The notes below the pieces were generated by a model. That model ran no database searches. It had not been told where the DNA came from and was given only the letters and a program-made list of their open reading frames with translations. From contig NZ_JAJEJT010000004.1 of NCBI RefSeq assembly GCF_021390645.1, positions 248,001 through 312,000 on the forward strand: DNA of 64,000 nt. Direction: 5' to 3'. Positions within the stretch are counted from its first letter, which is position 1. Each line of letters opens with the position of its first letter. This document shows positions 35,939 to 44,357 of the stretch, in pieces. Position numbers and translations under genes: made by a program. This stretch comes from Paraburkholderia flagellata. GTDB taxonomy: Bacteria > Pseudomonadota > Gammaproteobacteria > Burkholderiales > Burkholderiaceae.

Positions 35939-36828
35939 CAGCCCCTGGCCTGAAGGATGCCGCAGCGAGTTTCGACCCGCTGCGGCGCAAGCTGGTCCGC
36001 GTGGCGTACCGCATGCTCGGCTCGGTCGCCGACGCCGAAGACATCGTGCAGGACGCGTTCATCCGCTGGGCGGACGTCGATCGCGATGAGGTGCGCGTGC
36101 CCGAGGCCTTCCTGCGCCGCATGGTGATGCGCATGTGCCTCGACCAGCTCAAGTCGGCGCGGCATCAGCGCGAAACGTATGTCGGCCCGTGGCTGCCGGA
36201 CCCGGTCGTCGAAGAAGACGAGCAGGAGGACGTCACGCTGCCGCTCATGCTCGCGCTCGAACGCCTGTCGCCGTTGGAGCGCGCGGCGTTCCTGCTGCAC
36301 GACGTATTCGGGCTGGAGTTCGACGAAGTCGCGGCCACGATCGGGCGTGAGAGCGCCGCATGCCGCCAGCTCGCGGCGCGCGCCCGGTCTCACGTGAGGG
36401 AGGCGCGCCCGCGTTTTCATGTCGAAAAGGCGCGCGGCATCGAACTGGCGCAGGCGTTCTTCGCGGCGTCGCGCAGCGGTGACATGAGCGCGCTCGGCGC
36501 CATGCTTGCCGACGACGTGAGCCTGCATGCGGACGGCGGCGGCAAGCGCCCGGCGATCGGCCACCCGGTGTTCGGCTTCGAGAGTGTGATGACGTTGCAC
36601 GCCCAACTGGCCGATCTGTTTCGCAAGAACGGCTCGACGCTCGTGCGCGCGGGCTTCATCAACGGACTGCCCGGCTTCGTCACGCGCGAGGCCGACGGCG
36701 AGTTGCAAACCACCGCGCTCGAGATCGAAGGCGGCAAGGTCACGGCCATTTACGTCATGCGCAATCCGGACAAGCTGCGGCACCTGCACTTTAGTCCGTT
36801 AGACGGCCAGTGCGGCGTCATCTTCTGA
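35935..36828 (+). CDS. ECF41-family RNA polymerase sigma factor with SnoaL-like C-terminal domain
   Basis: A 297-aa sigma factor. Region 2 (FDPLRRKLVRVAYRMLGSVADAEDIVQDAFIRW), region 4 (LERAAFLLHDVFGLEFDEVAATIGRESAACRQLAARARSHV) and a ~100-residue SnoaL/NTF2-like extension. The extension holds both ECF41 signature motifs, DGGGK and NPDKL, which in studied members contact the sigma core and regulate activity without an anti-sigma factor. It is translationally coupled to the AhpD-like gene and sits behind a consensus ECF41 promoter. Confidence 0.93.
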   Translation: MTAPGLKDAAASFDPLRRKLVRVAYRMLGSVADAEDIVQDAFIRWADVDRDEVRVPEAFLRRMVMRMCLDQLKSARHQRETYVGPWLPDPVVEEDEQEDVTLPLMLALERLSPLERAAFLLHDVFGLEFDEVAATIGRESAACRQLAARARSHVREARPRFHVEKARGIELAQAFFAASRSGDMSALGAMLADDVSLHADGGGKRPAIGHPVFGFESVMTLHAQLADLFRKNGSTLVRAGFINGLPGFVTREADGELQTTALEIEGGKVTAIYVMRNPDKLRHLHFSPLDGQCGVIF

Positions 36829-37190
36829 GGTGCAGGCCGCCAGGACCGTTGTCCAGTCGTGCGGCTCCCGTTAAATTGAATGCCGAAGCCCATCACGAAG
36901 ATCGTGGCAGGACTGTTGCTGGAAAAACTACTCATGGTGTGCACCCGCACGGCGTTCGGAAACCCGGTGGCGTGCTCGCCGGGTTATCAGGACTCGATCT
37001 GCGGGACGCCGTTACGCGGGAGCGGCCCATCTCAACCCCACTGTTCGACGGGGCCGGCTGGACGATCCGCGCCGCTGCCGTCCGGCAGGGATCGCACTGG
37101 AGCCGCTCGCCACCAGCGCCTCCGACCTGTCCGGCAGGCGATGTCTTCCTTTCTCCTGCGTTGTGGAATGGTGTGAGTTGGACGCAGCCG
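36829..37190. other. Gene-poor stretch after the ECF41 gene
   Basis: About 360 bp with no open frame of protein-like composition. It grades into the fragments described at 37191-37775 and looks like decayed coding DNA. Confidence 0.45.
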
Positions 37191-37334
37191 CAATGCCACC
37201 CAGCACATCCTCATCGTCATCGCCTTGATGAAGATGAGAAACAAGAACGGCACGAAAAAGAGGTTCTCACCGACGATGTAGTTGGCAATGCCCTCGTACA
37301 CGAACCGCGAGTGCGGATACAGAAGCGTATTTAC
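37191..37334 (-). pseudogene. Fragment of a membrane protein gene
   Basis: The minus strand encodes about 48 protein-like residues (YPHSRFVYEGIANYIVG, then a long hydrophobic helix ending near MRMCWV) with shadow-like sequence on both sides and no start or stop of its own. This looks like a leftover piece of an inner-membrane protein. The family is not recognised. Confidence 0.4.
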
Positions 37335-37505
37335 GACAGCAGCACGACACTCGCATCCCTGACGATCGCGAATCTCCGAGGCTTCGTCGCCAGTAGTCCC
37401 CTCACGTTCCCGTGCCAGGGAGCCAGCGGTGTCGCCTAACAAGGCGGTCGGTGAAACCCCCGCGCCGCGAACACCAGTAGTTGCCCGTGGGGAACGCCTG
37501 TCGCC

Positions 37506-37775
37506 GTGGCGGGAAATCGCAGCGATACGATCGTCCTGACGGGTGCGACGATGACCGACTCCGCTGGGCATGTGATCGATCTGCAAATGCTGGACTCGGC
37601 GAACGATCCGAACAAGTTGTTGCCCACCTTCGAAACCATGGCCTATCCCACTTCGGCGCTGGCTGCGAATTCGCACGACTCGGTGCCCATCACTGGCACG
37701 CGCAACGGTACGCCGTTCGCCCGAGCGTTCACGTTTTCGACCGACAACGTGATGGCTAAATGTAAATATTTCTAA
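37506..37775 (+). pseudogene. C-terminal fragment of an Ig-like-domain secreted protein
   Basis: The plus-strand frame (first possible GTG at 37506; open from about 37456) encodes TIVLTGATMTDSAGHVIDL, NDPNKLLPTF and PTSALAANSHDSVPITGTRNG, then a phenylalanine-rich end. The pattern resembles the beta-sandwich C-terminal domain of CAP/SCP-like secreted proteins. No signal peptide or catalytic part precedes it, so a truncated relic is likelier than an intact gene. Confidence 0.4.
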
Positions 37776-37851
37776 AATTACGAATCTAACATGGTGTAAT
37801 ATTTCAGGCTAGACTCAGAGACCGGAACCATATAAAGGCGTTTTGCCATCA

Positions 37852-38508
37852 ATGCGAGACATCCGAGACGTATCTCAGCCAAGCCAGCCCCCAATCCTGA
37901 CCGCTCCGATCGATACGGTGCTACGTCCGGTGATCGACGAAGTGGTTCATCAAAGTGTGTCTCAGGCCACGACCAGGCAAGGTTTCATGCGCTGCGCCGA
38001 CTACGCGATCGTCGGCGCACAATTCCTGACGCTACTGACCGGCGTGCGCTATCGGCCTGTTGCCGGCGGCGAGGTGATGGATTTCGGCGACGGCAACCTG
38101 TACGTACTCTGCTCGACGCGCGAGCGGCGCCGCACCGCGAAGCATCTCTCGCAGCTCGCGCGCTATCATTGCTGGATCGAGGCGCGTCACACCGATGCCG
38201 ATGGCCGCCACCGAACGGAAATCGTCGACTTCACGATGCGCCACGACGCGAAGGTGGCGGCCATGCTCGGTATGGCGTTTTCCGGTTCGGACCAACCGTA
38301 TCTATGGGGCTGGGAGGACGAGCACCCGGTGCCAGCTGAACTGCGCGATCATCCCGCATTCGCGAAACAAGGGCTGCACTGGCGCTGGGTGGAGCGCGAC
38401 TGCACTGAGCTGTTGCGCGCTTACGAGCGCGAGCGGCCGAGCTACTTCAGCCGTCAGATTTCGCACGCGCTGAATCTGCTGGCCGATCAGGTCGAAATCA
38501 ACGCTTGA
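37852..38508 (+). CDS. Hypothetical protein, possible cysteine-protease/transglutaminase-like fold
   Basis: A 218-aa soluble protein of unrecognised family. A Cys in GFMRCADYAIVGAQFL, a His in RYHCWIEARH and an Asp in TEIVDFTMRHD occur in the order and spacing of a Cys-His-Asp triad of transglutaminase/papain-like folds; this is inference only. AT-rich DNA (37756-37850) precedes it, unlike the neighbours, and it lies between decayed fragments, which hints at transfer. ATG at 37852 was chosen; a TTG 9 bp upstream is possible. Confidence 0.6.
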   Translation: MRDIRDVSQPSQPPILTAPIDTVLRPVIDEVVHQSVSQATTRQGFMRCADYAIVGAQFLTLLTGVRYRPVAGGEVMDFGDGNLYVLCSTRERRRTAKHLSQLARYHCWIEARHTDADGRHRTEIVDFTMRHDAKVAAMLGMAFSGSDQPYLWGWEDEHPVPAELRDHPAFAKQGLHWRWVERDCTELLRAYERERPSYFSRQISHALNLLADQVEINA

Positions 38509-39251
38509 GCAGTCCGCAGAGTCGTCACGCATTGCGCCGCCGCGCCATCCCACCTGATCGGCCGCGTCGAGTCCGATTCAGGCCCGCTAGCCGAAGAGCT
38601 GGAAATTGACCGGCGCACCCACTTGCATTGCGCGCGTGGGGTTTTCTTTGTGCCGCCTGCGGTTATCAGCCTCCGTGACCACAGTTCGGATTGCTGTTCA
38701 TTGGCACCGGACTGTAATTCGGCGCGAGGGGCCAGCCGCCGGACCTGCCGGTATCCGGATCCACCTGGCAAACGGCGTTGTAGCCTGTCGCCATGTGTGG
38801 ATTCCCTTGCTGGCGACGTACTTTAGCCAAAACGACGTATCGGTCGATACGATGTTGCTGCCTGTCGGCGTCACCAGAAAGTGCGGAAAGCCCCGGAGTT
38901 CAGTCCGGGCTCGAGAGGACGGACGTCGCAGGCGTTCTAACGGGGCGCTTGCTGATCCTCAACGTATTGCGGAAGGAGATCGATCGGCGCACCGCCCACG
39001 ATGATGCGAAACAGGATGGGGACGGCCGCACGCCTGTGCGCTTCAGCCACGGCTGGAACTCCCCAGACTGCTGCCGGAGCGGACGCGATGACACGCCCTT
39101 CCATGACGCGACGTGCCCGTGCCGTAAATCGCTGCCTGTTTTTTGCGGCCGCCCCACCTTTCCCTCTTGCACTCGCGGTCGTGCACAAACGTTCCAGACA
39201 TGCCGCTGCGTCTCACGGATCATGAGTGCCTCGATAAAGGAGGCAGCAAGC
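38509..39251. other. Decayed region between two intact small genes
   Basis: 743 bp with no intact gene. The minus strand carries protein-like pieces in different frames (see 38666-39190). Confidence 0.5.
38666..39190 (-). pseudogene. Frameshifted remnant of an unidentified gene
   Basis: Three protein-like pieces follow each other in different minus-strand frames: a segment with PILFRIIVGGAPIDLLPQYV (about 38937-39040), then FLVTPTGSNIVSTDTSFWLKYVASKG (about 38800-38890), then TGYNAVCQVDPDTGRSGGWPL with an Asn/Pro-rich tail and a stop at 38666. The last two join by a frameshift near 38800. No family is recognised. The conclusion rests on composition only. Confidence 0.35.
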
Positions 39252-39659
39252 ATGTTCGATACGAAAGTGGCGCTCGTCGTGCGGGAAAACCTCGCGGTCT
39301 GGCAGAAGCTCAATGTGACCGCATTTCTCGCAACGGGCATTGCGGCGGCGGTGCCTGAAGCGCTCGGCGAGCCCTACGAGGACGCGCGCGGGCAGCGCTA
39401 CGGCAGGATGCTGGGCCAGCCGATGATGATCTATGGCGCGGACGTTGGCGGTTTGCAGGCGGCGCTGCGGCGCGGCGTGTCGCGCGAACTTACGATTGTG
39501 CCGTATGTGCACGCCATGTTTTCGACGGGCCACGACGCGGCGAACCGCGAGGTATTTCGCGCCGAGGACCCAGAGAATCCCGATCTGGTGGGAATCGCGC
39601 TATACGGTCCGAAAAACGCCGTGGACAAAGCCGTAAAGGGGCTGGCGCTGCATCAGTAA
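39252..39659 (+). CDS. DUF2000-family protein
   Basis: A 135-aa protein with the look of the DUF2000 family (KVALVVRENLAVWQKLNVTAFLATGIAAA; YEDARGQRYGRMLGQPMMIYGAD; GIALYGPKNAVDKAVKGL). A near-consensus SD (AAAGGAGG) precedes the ATG. The family fold resembles peptidyl-tRNA hydrolase II, but its function is not established. Confidence 0.8.
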   Translation: MFDTKVALVVRENLAVWQKLNVTAFLATGIAAAVPEALGEPYEDARGQRYGRMLGQPMMIYGADVGGLQAALRRGVSRELTIVPYVHAMFSTGHDAANREVFRAEDPENPDLVGIALYGPKNAVDKAVKGLALHQ

Positions 39660-39711
39660 GCGTCCGGCGGCGTATCGCAACTCAATGCCGGGTTCGTCTG
39701 CACGGCTTTCT

Positions 39712-41514
39712 TTACCCCGCCTTGCGCACTGGCGGAAAGCGCCGCTTGCTGCTTCCCATGGGAATACGGCGGAAGCGCTCCTTCTTGTGCTCTTCCTCGA
39801 AGTGCGAGAGCGAGAGCTTGACGAGGTCACTGCGCGAGACGATGCCCATGAGCTGCCGCGATTCGCGGTCGGTCACCACGGGCAGGCGTTCGAGCCCATG
39901 AATCGCGAGACGCGTGGCGATCTGGCGGCAGGTCTCGGCGGGGAGCGCCAGGTCGGGAGAACGTTGCGCGAGCAACGAGCCGAGCGGCGTGTCGAGTTCT
40001 TCGGTTGCTGCGCTCGCGCGCACTGCGTCGAGCATTGCGCGATCCACCACGCCGAGCACTGCGCCGTCGCGCAGCACCGGGAACGCGCGGTGCTGCTGCG
40101 TCGGGCCGAAGTAACGGTCGAGGGCGTCGCGCACGGTGACGTTCGCGTCGATCGTATCGACATTGCGCGTCATCACTTCATCGACGTAATGACGCTCGAG
40201 CGGATCGACGCCGTACTCGCGATAGATGTGATAGCCGCGGCGCGCGATCTTCTCGGTCATGATCGAGCGCTTCATGACGACGGTTGCGAAGCCGTGCGCG
40301 ACCAGCGTGGCGGTGAGCAGCGGCAGCAGCGCATTGGTGTCGTGCGTGAGGCCGAATGCGAACACGATGGCCGTGAGCGGCGCGCCGAGTGTGGCGCCGA
40401 GCGTCGCCGCCATGCACACGAGCGGCCACAGCGCCGGGTCGCTGCCGGGCAGCACGTGGCTCAGCACCGAGCCAAGCCCCGCGCCAAGCATGAGCAGCGG
40501 CGCGAGCACGCCGCCCGAGGTACCGGAGCCTAGCGCCACGACCCAGATCACGGCTTTCACCACCAGAATCGCAATGGCGACCTGAAGCACGATGTGCTGT
40601 TGCAGCAGATCGCCGATCACGTCGTAACCCACGCCGAGCGCGCGCGGCTCGATGAAGCCGCCAATGCCCACCACGAGCCCGCCGATAGCCGGCCACCACG
40701 ACCAGTGCAGCGGCAGATGGCCGAACAGGTCCTCGACCTTGTAGAGCGCTGCCGAAAGCCCCGACGCGAGCGCGCCCGCCATCAACCCGGCAATGAGGCA
40801 GGAAAAGAGCGCCACGGCGTGCGGCGGCAGGGTCTGCATCGGAAAGAGGGGCGCCGTGCCGAAGAACACTGAGCGCGCGAAGCCCGCCACCGCGCACGCA
40901 AGCGCCACGGGCAGGAAGCTGCGCGGACGCCATTCGAACAGCAGCAATTCCACGGCGAGCAGCACGGCTGCGACCGGCGTGCCGAACACGGCCGTCATGC
41001 CCGCGGCGGCGCCCGCCACGAGCAGCGTCTTGCGCTCGGCGGAGGTGACGCGCACGCACTGCGCGAGCAGCGAGCCGAGCGCGCCGCCCGTCATGATGAT
41101 CGGGCCTTCCGCGCCGAACGGGCCACCGCTGCCGATCACGATGCCCGACGAAAGCGGCTTGAGCACGGCCACCTTCGGCGACATCTTGCTCTTGCCGAAC
41201 AGAATGGCTTCGATGGCCTCGGGAATGCCGTGCCCGCGAATCTTCTCGGAGCCGAAGCGCGCCATCATCCCGACGATCAGCCCACCCACCACCGGCACGA
41301 CGATGACCCACGGCCCCAGCGTGTTGAGCGCGGGCGAGCGGTCGGCGAACGAAAACTGGCCGAAGAAGAACAGGTTCGTGAACCAGTGGATCAGGCTCAG
41401 CAGAACGAACGCCGCGAGCGTGGCCAGTGCGCCAATCACGGCGGCCAGCACGCTGATGCCAGGCAGGCGAGCGTTGGCCGAAAAGTCGCGCTTGTGGGAA
41501 TCGTCGGAATGCAT
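39712..41514 (-). CDS. ClC-family chloride/anion channel or antiporter with C-terminal CBS pair
   Basis: A 600-aa integral membrane protein. The anion-path motifs are GHGIPEA, GSGGPFGAEGPII (gating Glu kept, the usual Arg/Lys before it replaced by Ala) and GTSGGVLAP. A pair of CBS domains follows (~430-575: HYVDEVMTRNVDTI; HGLERLPVVTDRESRQLMGIVSRSDL), which usually sense adenine nucleotides. It starts 5 bp after the marR stop, so the two form an operon under the operator at 41965. No independent SD is visible; translational coupling is likely. Confidence 0.92.
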   Translation of the reverse strand: MHSDDSHKRDFSANARLPGISVLAAVIGALATLAAFVLLSLIHWFTNLFFFGQFSFADRSPALNTLGPWVIVVPVVGGLIVGMMARFGSEKIRGHGIPEAIEAILFGKSKMSPKVAVLKPLSSGIVIGSGGPFGAEGPIIMTGGALGSLLAQCVRVTSAERKTLLVAGAAAGMTAVFGTPVAAVLLAVELLLFEWRPRSFLPVALACAVAGFARSVFFGTAPLFPMQTLPPHAVALFSCLIAGLMAGALASGLSAALYKVEDLFGHLPLHWSWWPAIGGLVVGIGGFIEPRALGVGYDVIGDLLQQHIVLQVAIAILVVKAVIWVVALGSGTSGGVLAPLLMLGAGLGSVLSHVLPGSDPALWPLVCMAATLGATLGAPLTAIVFAFGLTHDTNALLPLLTATLVAHGFATVVMKRSIMTEKIARRGYHIYREYGVDPLERHYVDEVMTRNVDTIDANVTVRDALDRYFGPTQQHRAFPVLRDGAVLGVVDRAMLDAVRASAATEELDTPLGSLLAQRSPDLALPAETCRQIATRLAIHGLERLPVVTDRESRQLMGIVSRSDLVKLSLSHFEEEHKKERFRRIPMGSSKRRFPPVRKAG

Positions 41515-41519
41515 GGTCT

Positions 41520-41933
41520 TTAGAGATCGATACGCGGAATGGTGAATGCGCCGTCTAGCGACTTCAACTCGGCGCGATGCAGTTCTGCCAGGCGCGCGAG
41601 CAGCTTTTCGCCGGCGGCGAGCAGGTGCACTTCCACCTGGCGGCGGTCGCGCTCGCTCACGCGGCGCTCGACGAGTTCGATCGCCTCGCAGCGCGAGACC
41701 AGCGCAACCACGCCGTGATGCTGCGCCTGCAAACGCTCGGCCAGTTCGCCAATGGTTGCCCACGTGCGGCCGGGGTACCCCTTCACATGCAACAACAGCA
41801 GGTATTGCAGCGGCGTAATGCCCTCGGCCTGCGCGGCCTGCTCCGAGAAGCGCTCGAAACGGCGCATCTGGTAGCGAAATTCGGAGAGCTGTTCGAAGTC
41901 GACCTTGTCGAGATCGCGCGCGCTTTTTTTCAT
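41520..41933 (-). CDS. MarR-family transcriptional regulator
   Basis: A 137-aa winged-HTH regulator: RYQMRRFERFSEQAAQAEGITPLQYLLLLHV, then ATIGELAERLQAQHHGVVALVSRCEAIELVERRVSERDRRQVEVHLLAAGEKLL, which contains the DxR wing. The ATG at 41933 has a GGAG SD and fits the family size. It is first in an operon with the ClC gene, and its promoter holds a palindrome that recurs before the HPP-CBS gene, so it probably controls both. Confidence 0.92.
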   Translation of the reverse strand: MKKSARDLDKVDFEQLSEFRYQMRRFERFSEQAAQAEGITPLQYLLLLHVKGYPGRTWATIGELAERLQAQHHGVVALVSRCEAIELVERRVSERDRRQVEVHLLAAGEKLLARLAELHRAELKSLDGAFTIPRIDL

Positions 41934-41964
41934 TGGGAGTCCATGGAACGGTTTACTCTCCAAA

Positions 41965-41983
41965 TATATCATGACATGATGTA
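41965..41983. promoter_or_regulatory. Putative MarR operator 1 (marR-clc promoter)
   Basis: TATATCATGACATGATGTA, an imperfect palindrome 32 bp upstream of marR. It matches the site at 43290-43308 at 15 of 19 positions, all differences being transitions. Confidence 0.75.
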
Positions 41984-42054
41984 TTTGCCCGAAAACGCCC
42001 GTCGCATTGGCATCGCGGCCAGGTGTATTGGCGCGAACCGGAGCGCAAATGCGC

Positions 42055-43278
42055 TCAGGCCGGCGCCTGCTGCGGCGTCCTCGCCTGGTGATAGAGCCCC
42101 GAGATCAAATCGGCCTGCGTGATGATGCCCGCGAGCCGGTGTTCGTGATCGACCACCGGCACGTGATGGTGCCCGCGGCCCGCGAAAATGCGGACGAGTT
42201 CGACGATCGGCGTCGTGCTCGCGACGGTCAGCACGTGCGTGGTCATCAGCGTGCCGACGTTCCGGCCGGACTCCGCGTGCGGCCGGAACAGGCGCGAAAT
42301 CGCATGAAGCATGAGACGCAGCGGATGCCGCTCGCGAGCGTCGTCGGCGAGGTCGGCGCGCGTGACGATGCCCTTCACCTGGCGATGCGCGTCCACCACC
42401 GGCAGCGCCTTCACGTCGTGGCGCTTGAGCAGCGAGCGCGCTTCGCCCACGGTCGTGGCGGGCGTGATGCTCACCACATTGGCCGACATGACGTCCGCGC
42501 AGGTCAGTTCGCCGAAGCTGCGAGCGTAGGCGCGGATCTCGGCGTCCTGAAGCAAGGCTTCGAGGTCGTCGGTGTCGATGTCGAGCATTTCGTCGCGATC
42601 GCGCAGCACGGCTTCGAGGTCGGCGCGGGTGAAACCGGCTTGCGCGGGCGCGAGTCCGGCCACGCTCGGGCGTCGCGCGGCGTGCGGGTAGCGATGCCCC
42701 GTGGCGGCGTGATAGACGAGCGCGCCGCCGAGCAGCAGGAACGACTGCAGCGCGACGGGCATGAACACGAACTCATAGCCGAGCGCATGGACGGCCGGAC
42801 CGCCCAGCACGGCGGTGAGTGCGACCGCGCCCGAAGGCGGATGCACGCAGCGCAGCGTGAACATCGCGACGATGGCCACGGCGATGGCCACGGCGGCGGC
42901 CGGCACGGGGTCGTGGATCCACATCGCCGCGGTTACGCCGACGGTGGCGGAAACCAGATTGCCGCCGATGATCGACCAGGGCTGCGCGAGCGGGCTGGCG
43001 GGCACGCCGAAGAGGAGCACGGCGGAGGCGCCCATGGGGGCGATCAGGTACGGGATGCTGGGATCCCCGCCGAGCAGCCGGTGCGCCAACGCGCCGGTGA
43101 GGGCGATGCCGACCATCGCGCCGCCGCCCGAGCGCAGGCGCTCGCGCCATGTGATGGTGGCCGTGGAGGGGGCGAAGCGGGTGAGCCAGCGAAGGACCTT
43201 GAAGCGTGACACGATCTGGAACGGAGTCGAAACGGGGTTTGAACGGCTAGGGGGCGCAGAGGGCTCGGCGCCGCCCAA
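42055..43278 (-). CDS. HPP-family integral membrane protein with CBS domain pair
   Basis: A 407-aa protein: four to five transmembrane helices with the family motif HPPSGAVALTAVLGG (~residues 35-190), a linker, then two CBS motifs (CADVMSANVVSITPATTVGEARSLLKRHDVKALPVVD; LMTTHVLTVASTTPIVELVRIFAGRGHHHVPVVD). Plant and cyanobacterial HPP members transport nitrite; the role here is unknown. No ATG with an SD was found; the frame opens at a TTG at 43278 and a GTG at 43212 is the other option. The operator at 43290 lies directly upstream. Confidence 0.85.
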   Translation of the reverse strand: MGGAEPSAPPSRSNPVSTPFQIVSRFKVLRWLTRFAPSTATITWRERLRSGGGAMVGIALTGALAHRLLGGDPSIPYLIAPMGASAVLLFGVPASPLAQPWSIIGGNLVSATVGVTAAMWIHDPVPAAAVAIAVAIVAMFTLRCVHPPSGAVALTAVLGGPAVHALGYEFVFMPVALQSFLLLGGALVYHAATGHRYPHAARRPSVAGLAPAQAGFTRADLEAVLRDRDEMLDIDTDDLEALLQDAEIRAYARSFGELTCADVMSANVVSITPATTVGEARSLLKRHDVKALPVVDAHRQVKGIVTRADLADDARERHPLRLMLHAISRLFRPHAESGRNVGTLMTTHVLTVASTTPIVELVRIFAGRGHHHVPVVDHEHRLAGIITQADLISGLYHQARTPQQAPA

Positions 43279-43289
43279 AGAAAAGCGAT

Positions 43290-43308
43290 TATATCGTGAT
43301 GTGATATA
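43290..43308. promoter_or_regulatory. Putative MarR operator 2 (HPP-CBS promoter)
   Basis: TATATCGTGATGTGATATA, an imperfect palindrome that shares the TATATCRTGAYRTGATRTA pattern with operator 1, in the first bases upstream of the HPP-CBS frame. Confidence 0.75.
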
Positions 43309-43497
43309 TATCGCGACACTTCGTCGCGGCGGTGTTGTACCGGGGAGGCGGCGTGGACGGGAAATTTTGGGGACGCAACGACGGCCGCACAGCGCGTGGC
43401 GGCAGATGAGGCAGGCGATGGAAGCGCCGCCGCAGGCGCGGCGACGCTTTTTCTCAGGCTGGCCGTCGGCTCGGCTGGAAGGCGAGATTAGCCGGCA

Positions 43498-44139
43498 TTA
43501 ACCCGCATGCGGCGGCTGACCCGCGAAACGCGGCGCAGGCGCAGCGTTGGGATGCCCGTCGGGTTGCCGGTGATGGCCGGCATTCGCGTTGGCGTTCGCG
43601 TTCTGGTTGCGGTTCGGCGCGGGCGTCGGGCGATGTTGAGCGGTGTGCACCGGCGGATGCCCGCCCGGCTGCGGCCGGTAGCCATGTGGCGGCGTGCCGT
43701 GCGGCTGCATCGTCACGCGCACGCGCTGGGGTTCGGGCATGCGTGCGTGTTGCATCGGTAGATGGCCTTCGTTGTGTGCCATCACCGTTCGCAATTCCGC
43801 GCGCCGGTGCAGGACTTCGCCGCGCAGGTCGCCGTGGCCGTAGTAGCGGCGCTGGCGGTGGCCGTCCGGTCCCACGATCCAGATATACGTGCTGCCGCCG
43901 GCGTAGACCACGTCGCGGTCGAGCACGACCGAAACATACGCGTCGTAGGGCTGCGGCACATAAACGGGCTGCGCGACGACGACAGGCGGGGCAGGCGGCG
44001 GCGCAGCAACCACGACCGTGGGACGCGCGGGTGCGGTGGCCACGCGTGGGCTGGTGATGCAGCCGCTAATCAGCAGGGTTCCGGTCAGGGTTGCGAACAA
44101 GACAAATGCAGATGGCAGCGCGCGTGGTTTCGCGTTCAA
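43498..44139 (-). CDS. Proline/His-rich lipoprotein of unknown function
   Basis: A 213-aa exported protein with a lipobox (TLLISGC), so the mature protein is lipidated near residue 27. A Pro/Val/Ala-rich spacer is followed by a small domain (YVSVVLDRDVVYAGGSTYIWIVGPDGHRQRRYYGHGD) and a long low-complexity tail rich in His, Pro, Asn and Gln, including an alternating Asn-Ala run. No enzymatic motif is seen. It is a single gene; the His-rich tail could bind metal, which is speculative. Confidence 0.75.
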   Translation of the reverse strand: MNAKPRALPSAFVLFATLTGTLLISGCITSPRVATAPARPTVVVAAPPPAPPVVVAQPVYVPQPYDAYVSVVLDRDVVYAGGSTYIWIVGPDGHRQRRYYGHGDLRGEVLHRRAELRTVMAHNEGHLPMQHARMPEPQRVRVTMQPHGTPPHGYRPQPGGHPPVHTAQHRPTPAPNRNQNANANANAGHHRQPDGHPNAAPAPRFAGQPPHAG

Positions 44140-44357
44140 GCGGGACTCCGGAATGAGTGGTTGCTGTTCCCGTGTGTTAACGGCAAATGCCCGAGGGGCT
44201 TGAGAAAGCGCTCATCTATGAATGGCTTCTTCCGCACCCGGTCATCCGTTTTTCGCATACCAGCGTTGCCAATTTGTGATTTTACGATGGCATTTCGGCT
44301 TCCTATACTCGGCCGCGAAACGTCAGATTTCGCACCGATTCCGGAGACAGCCCCGCC

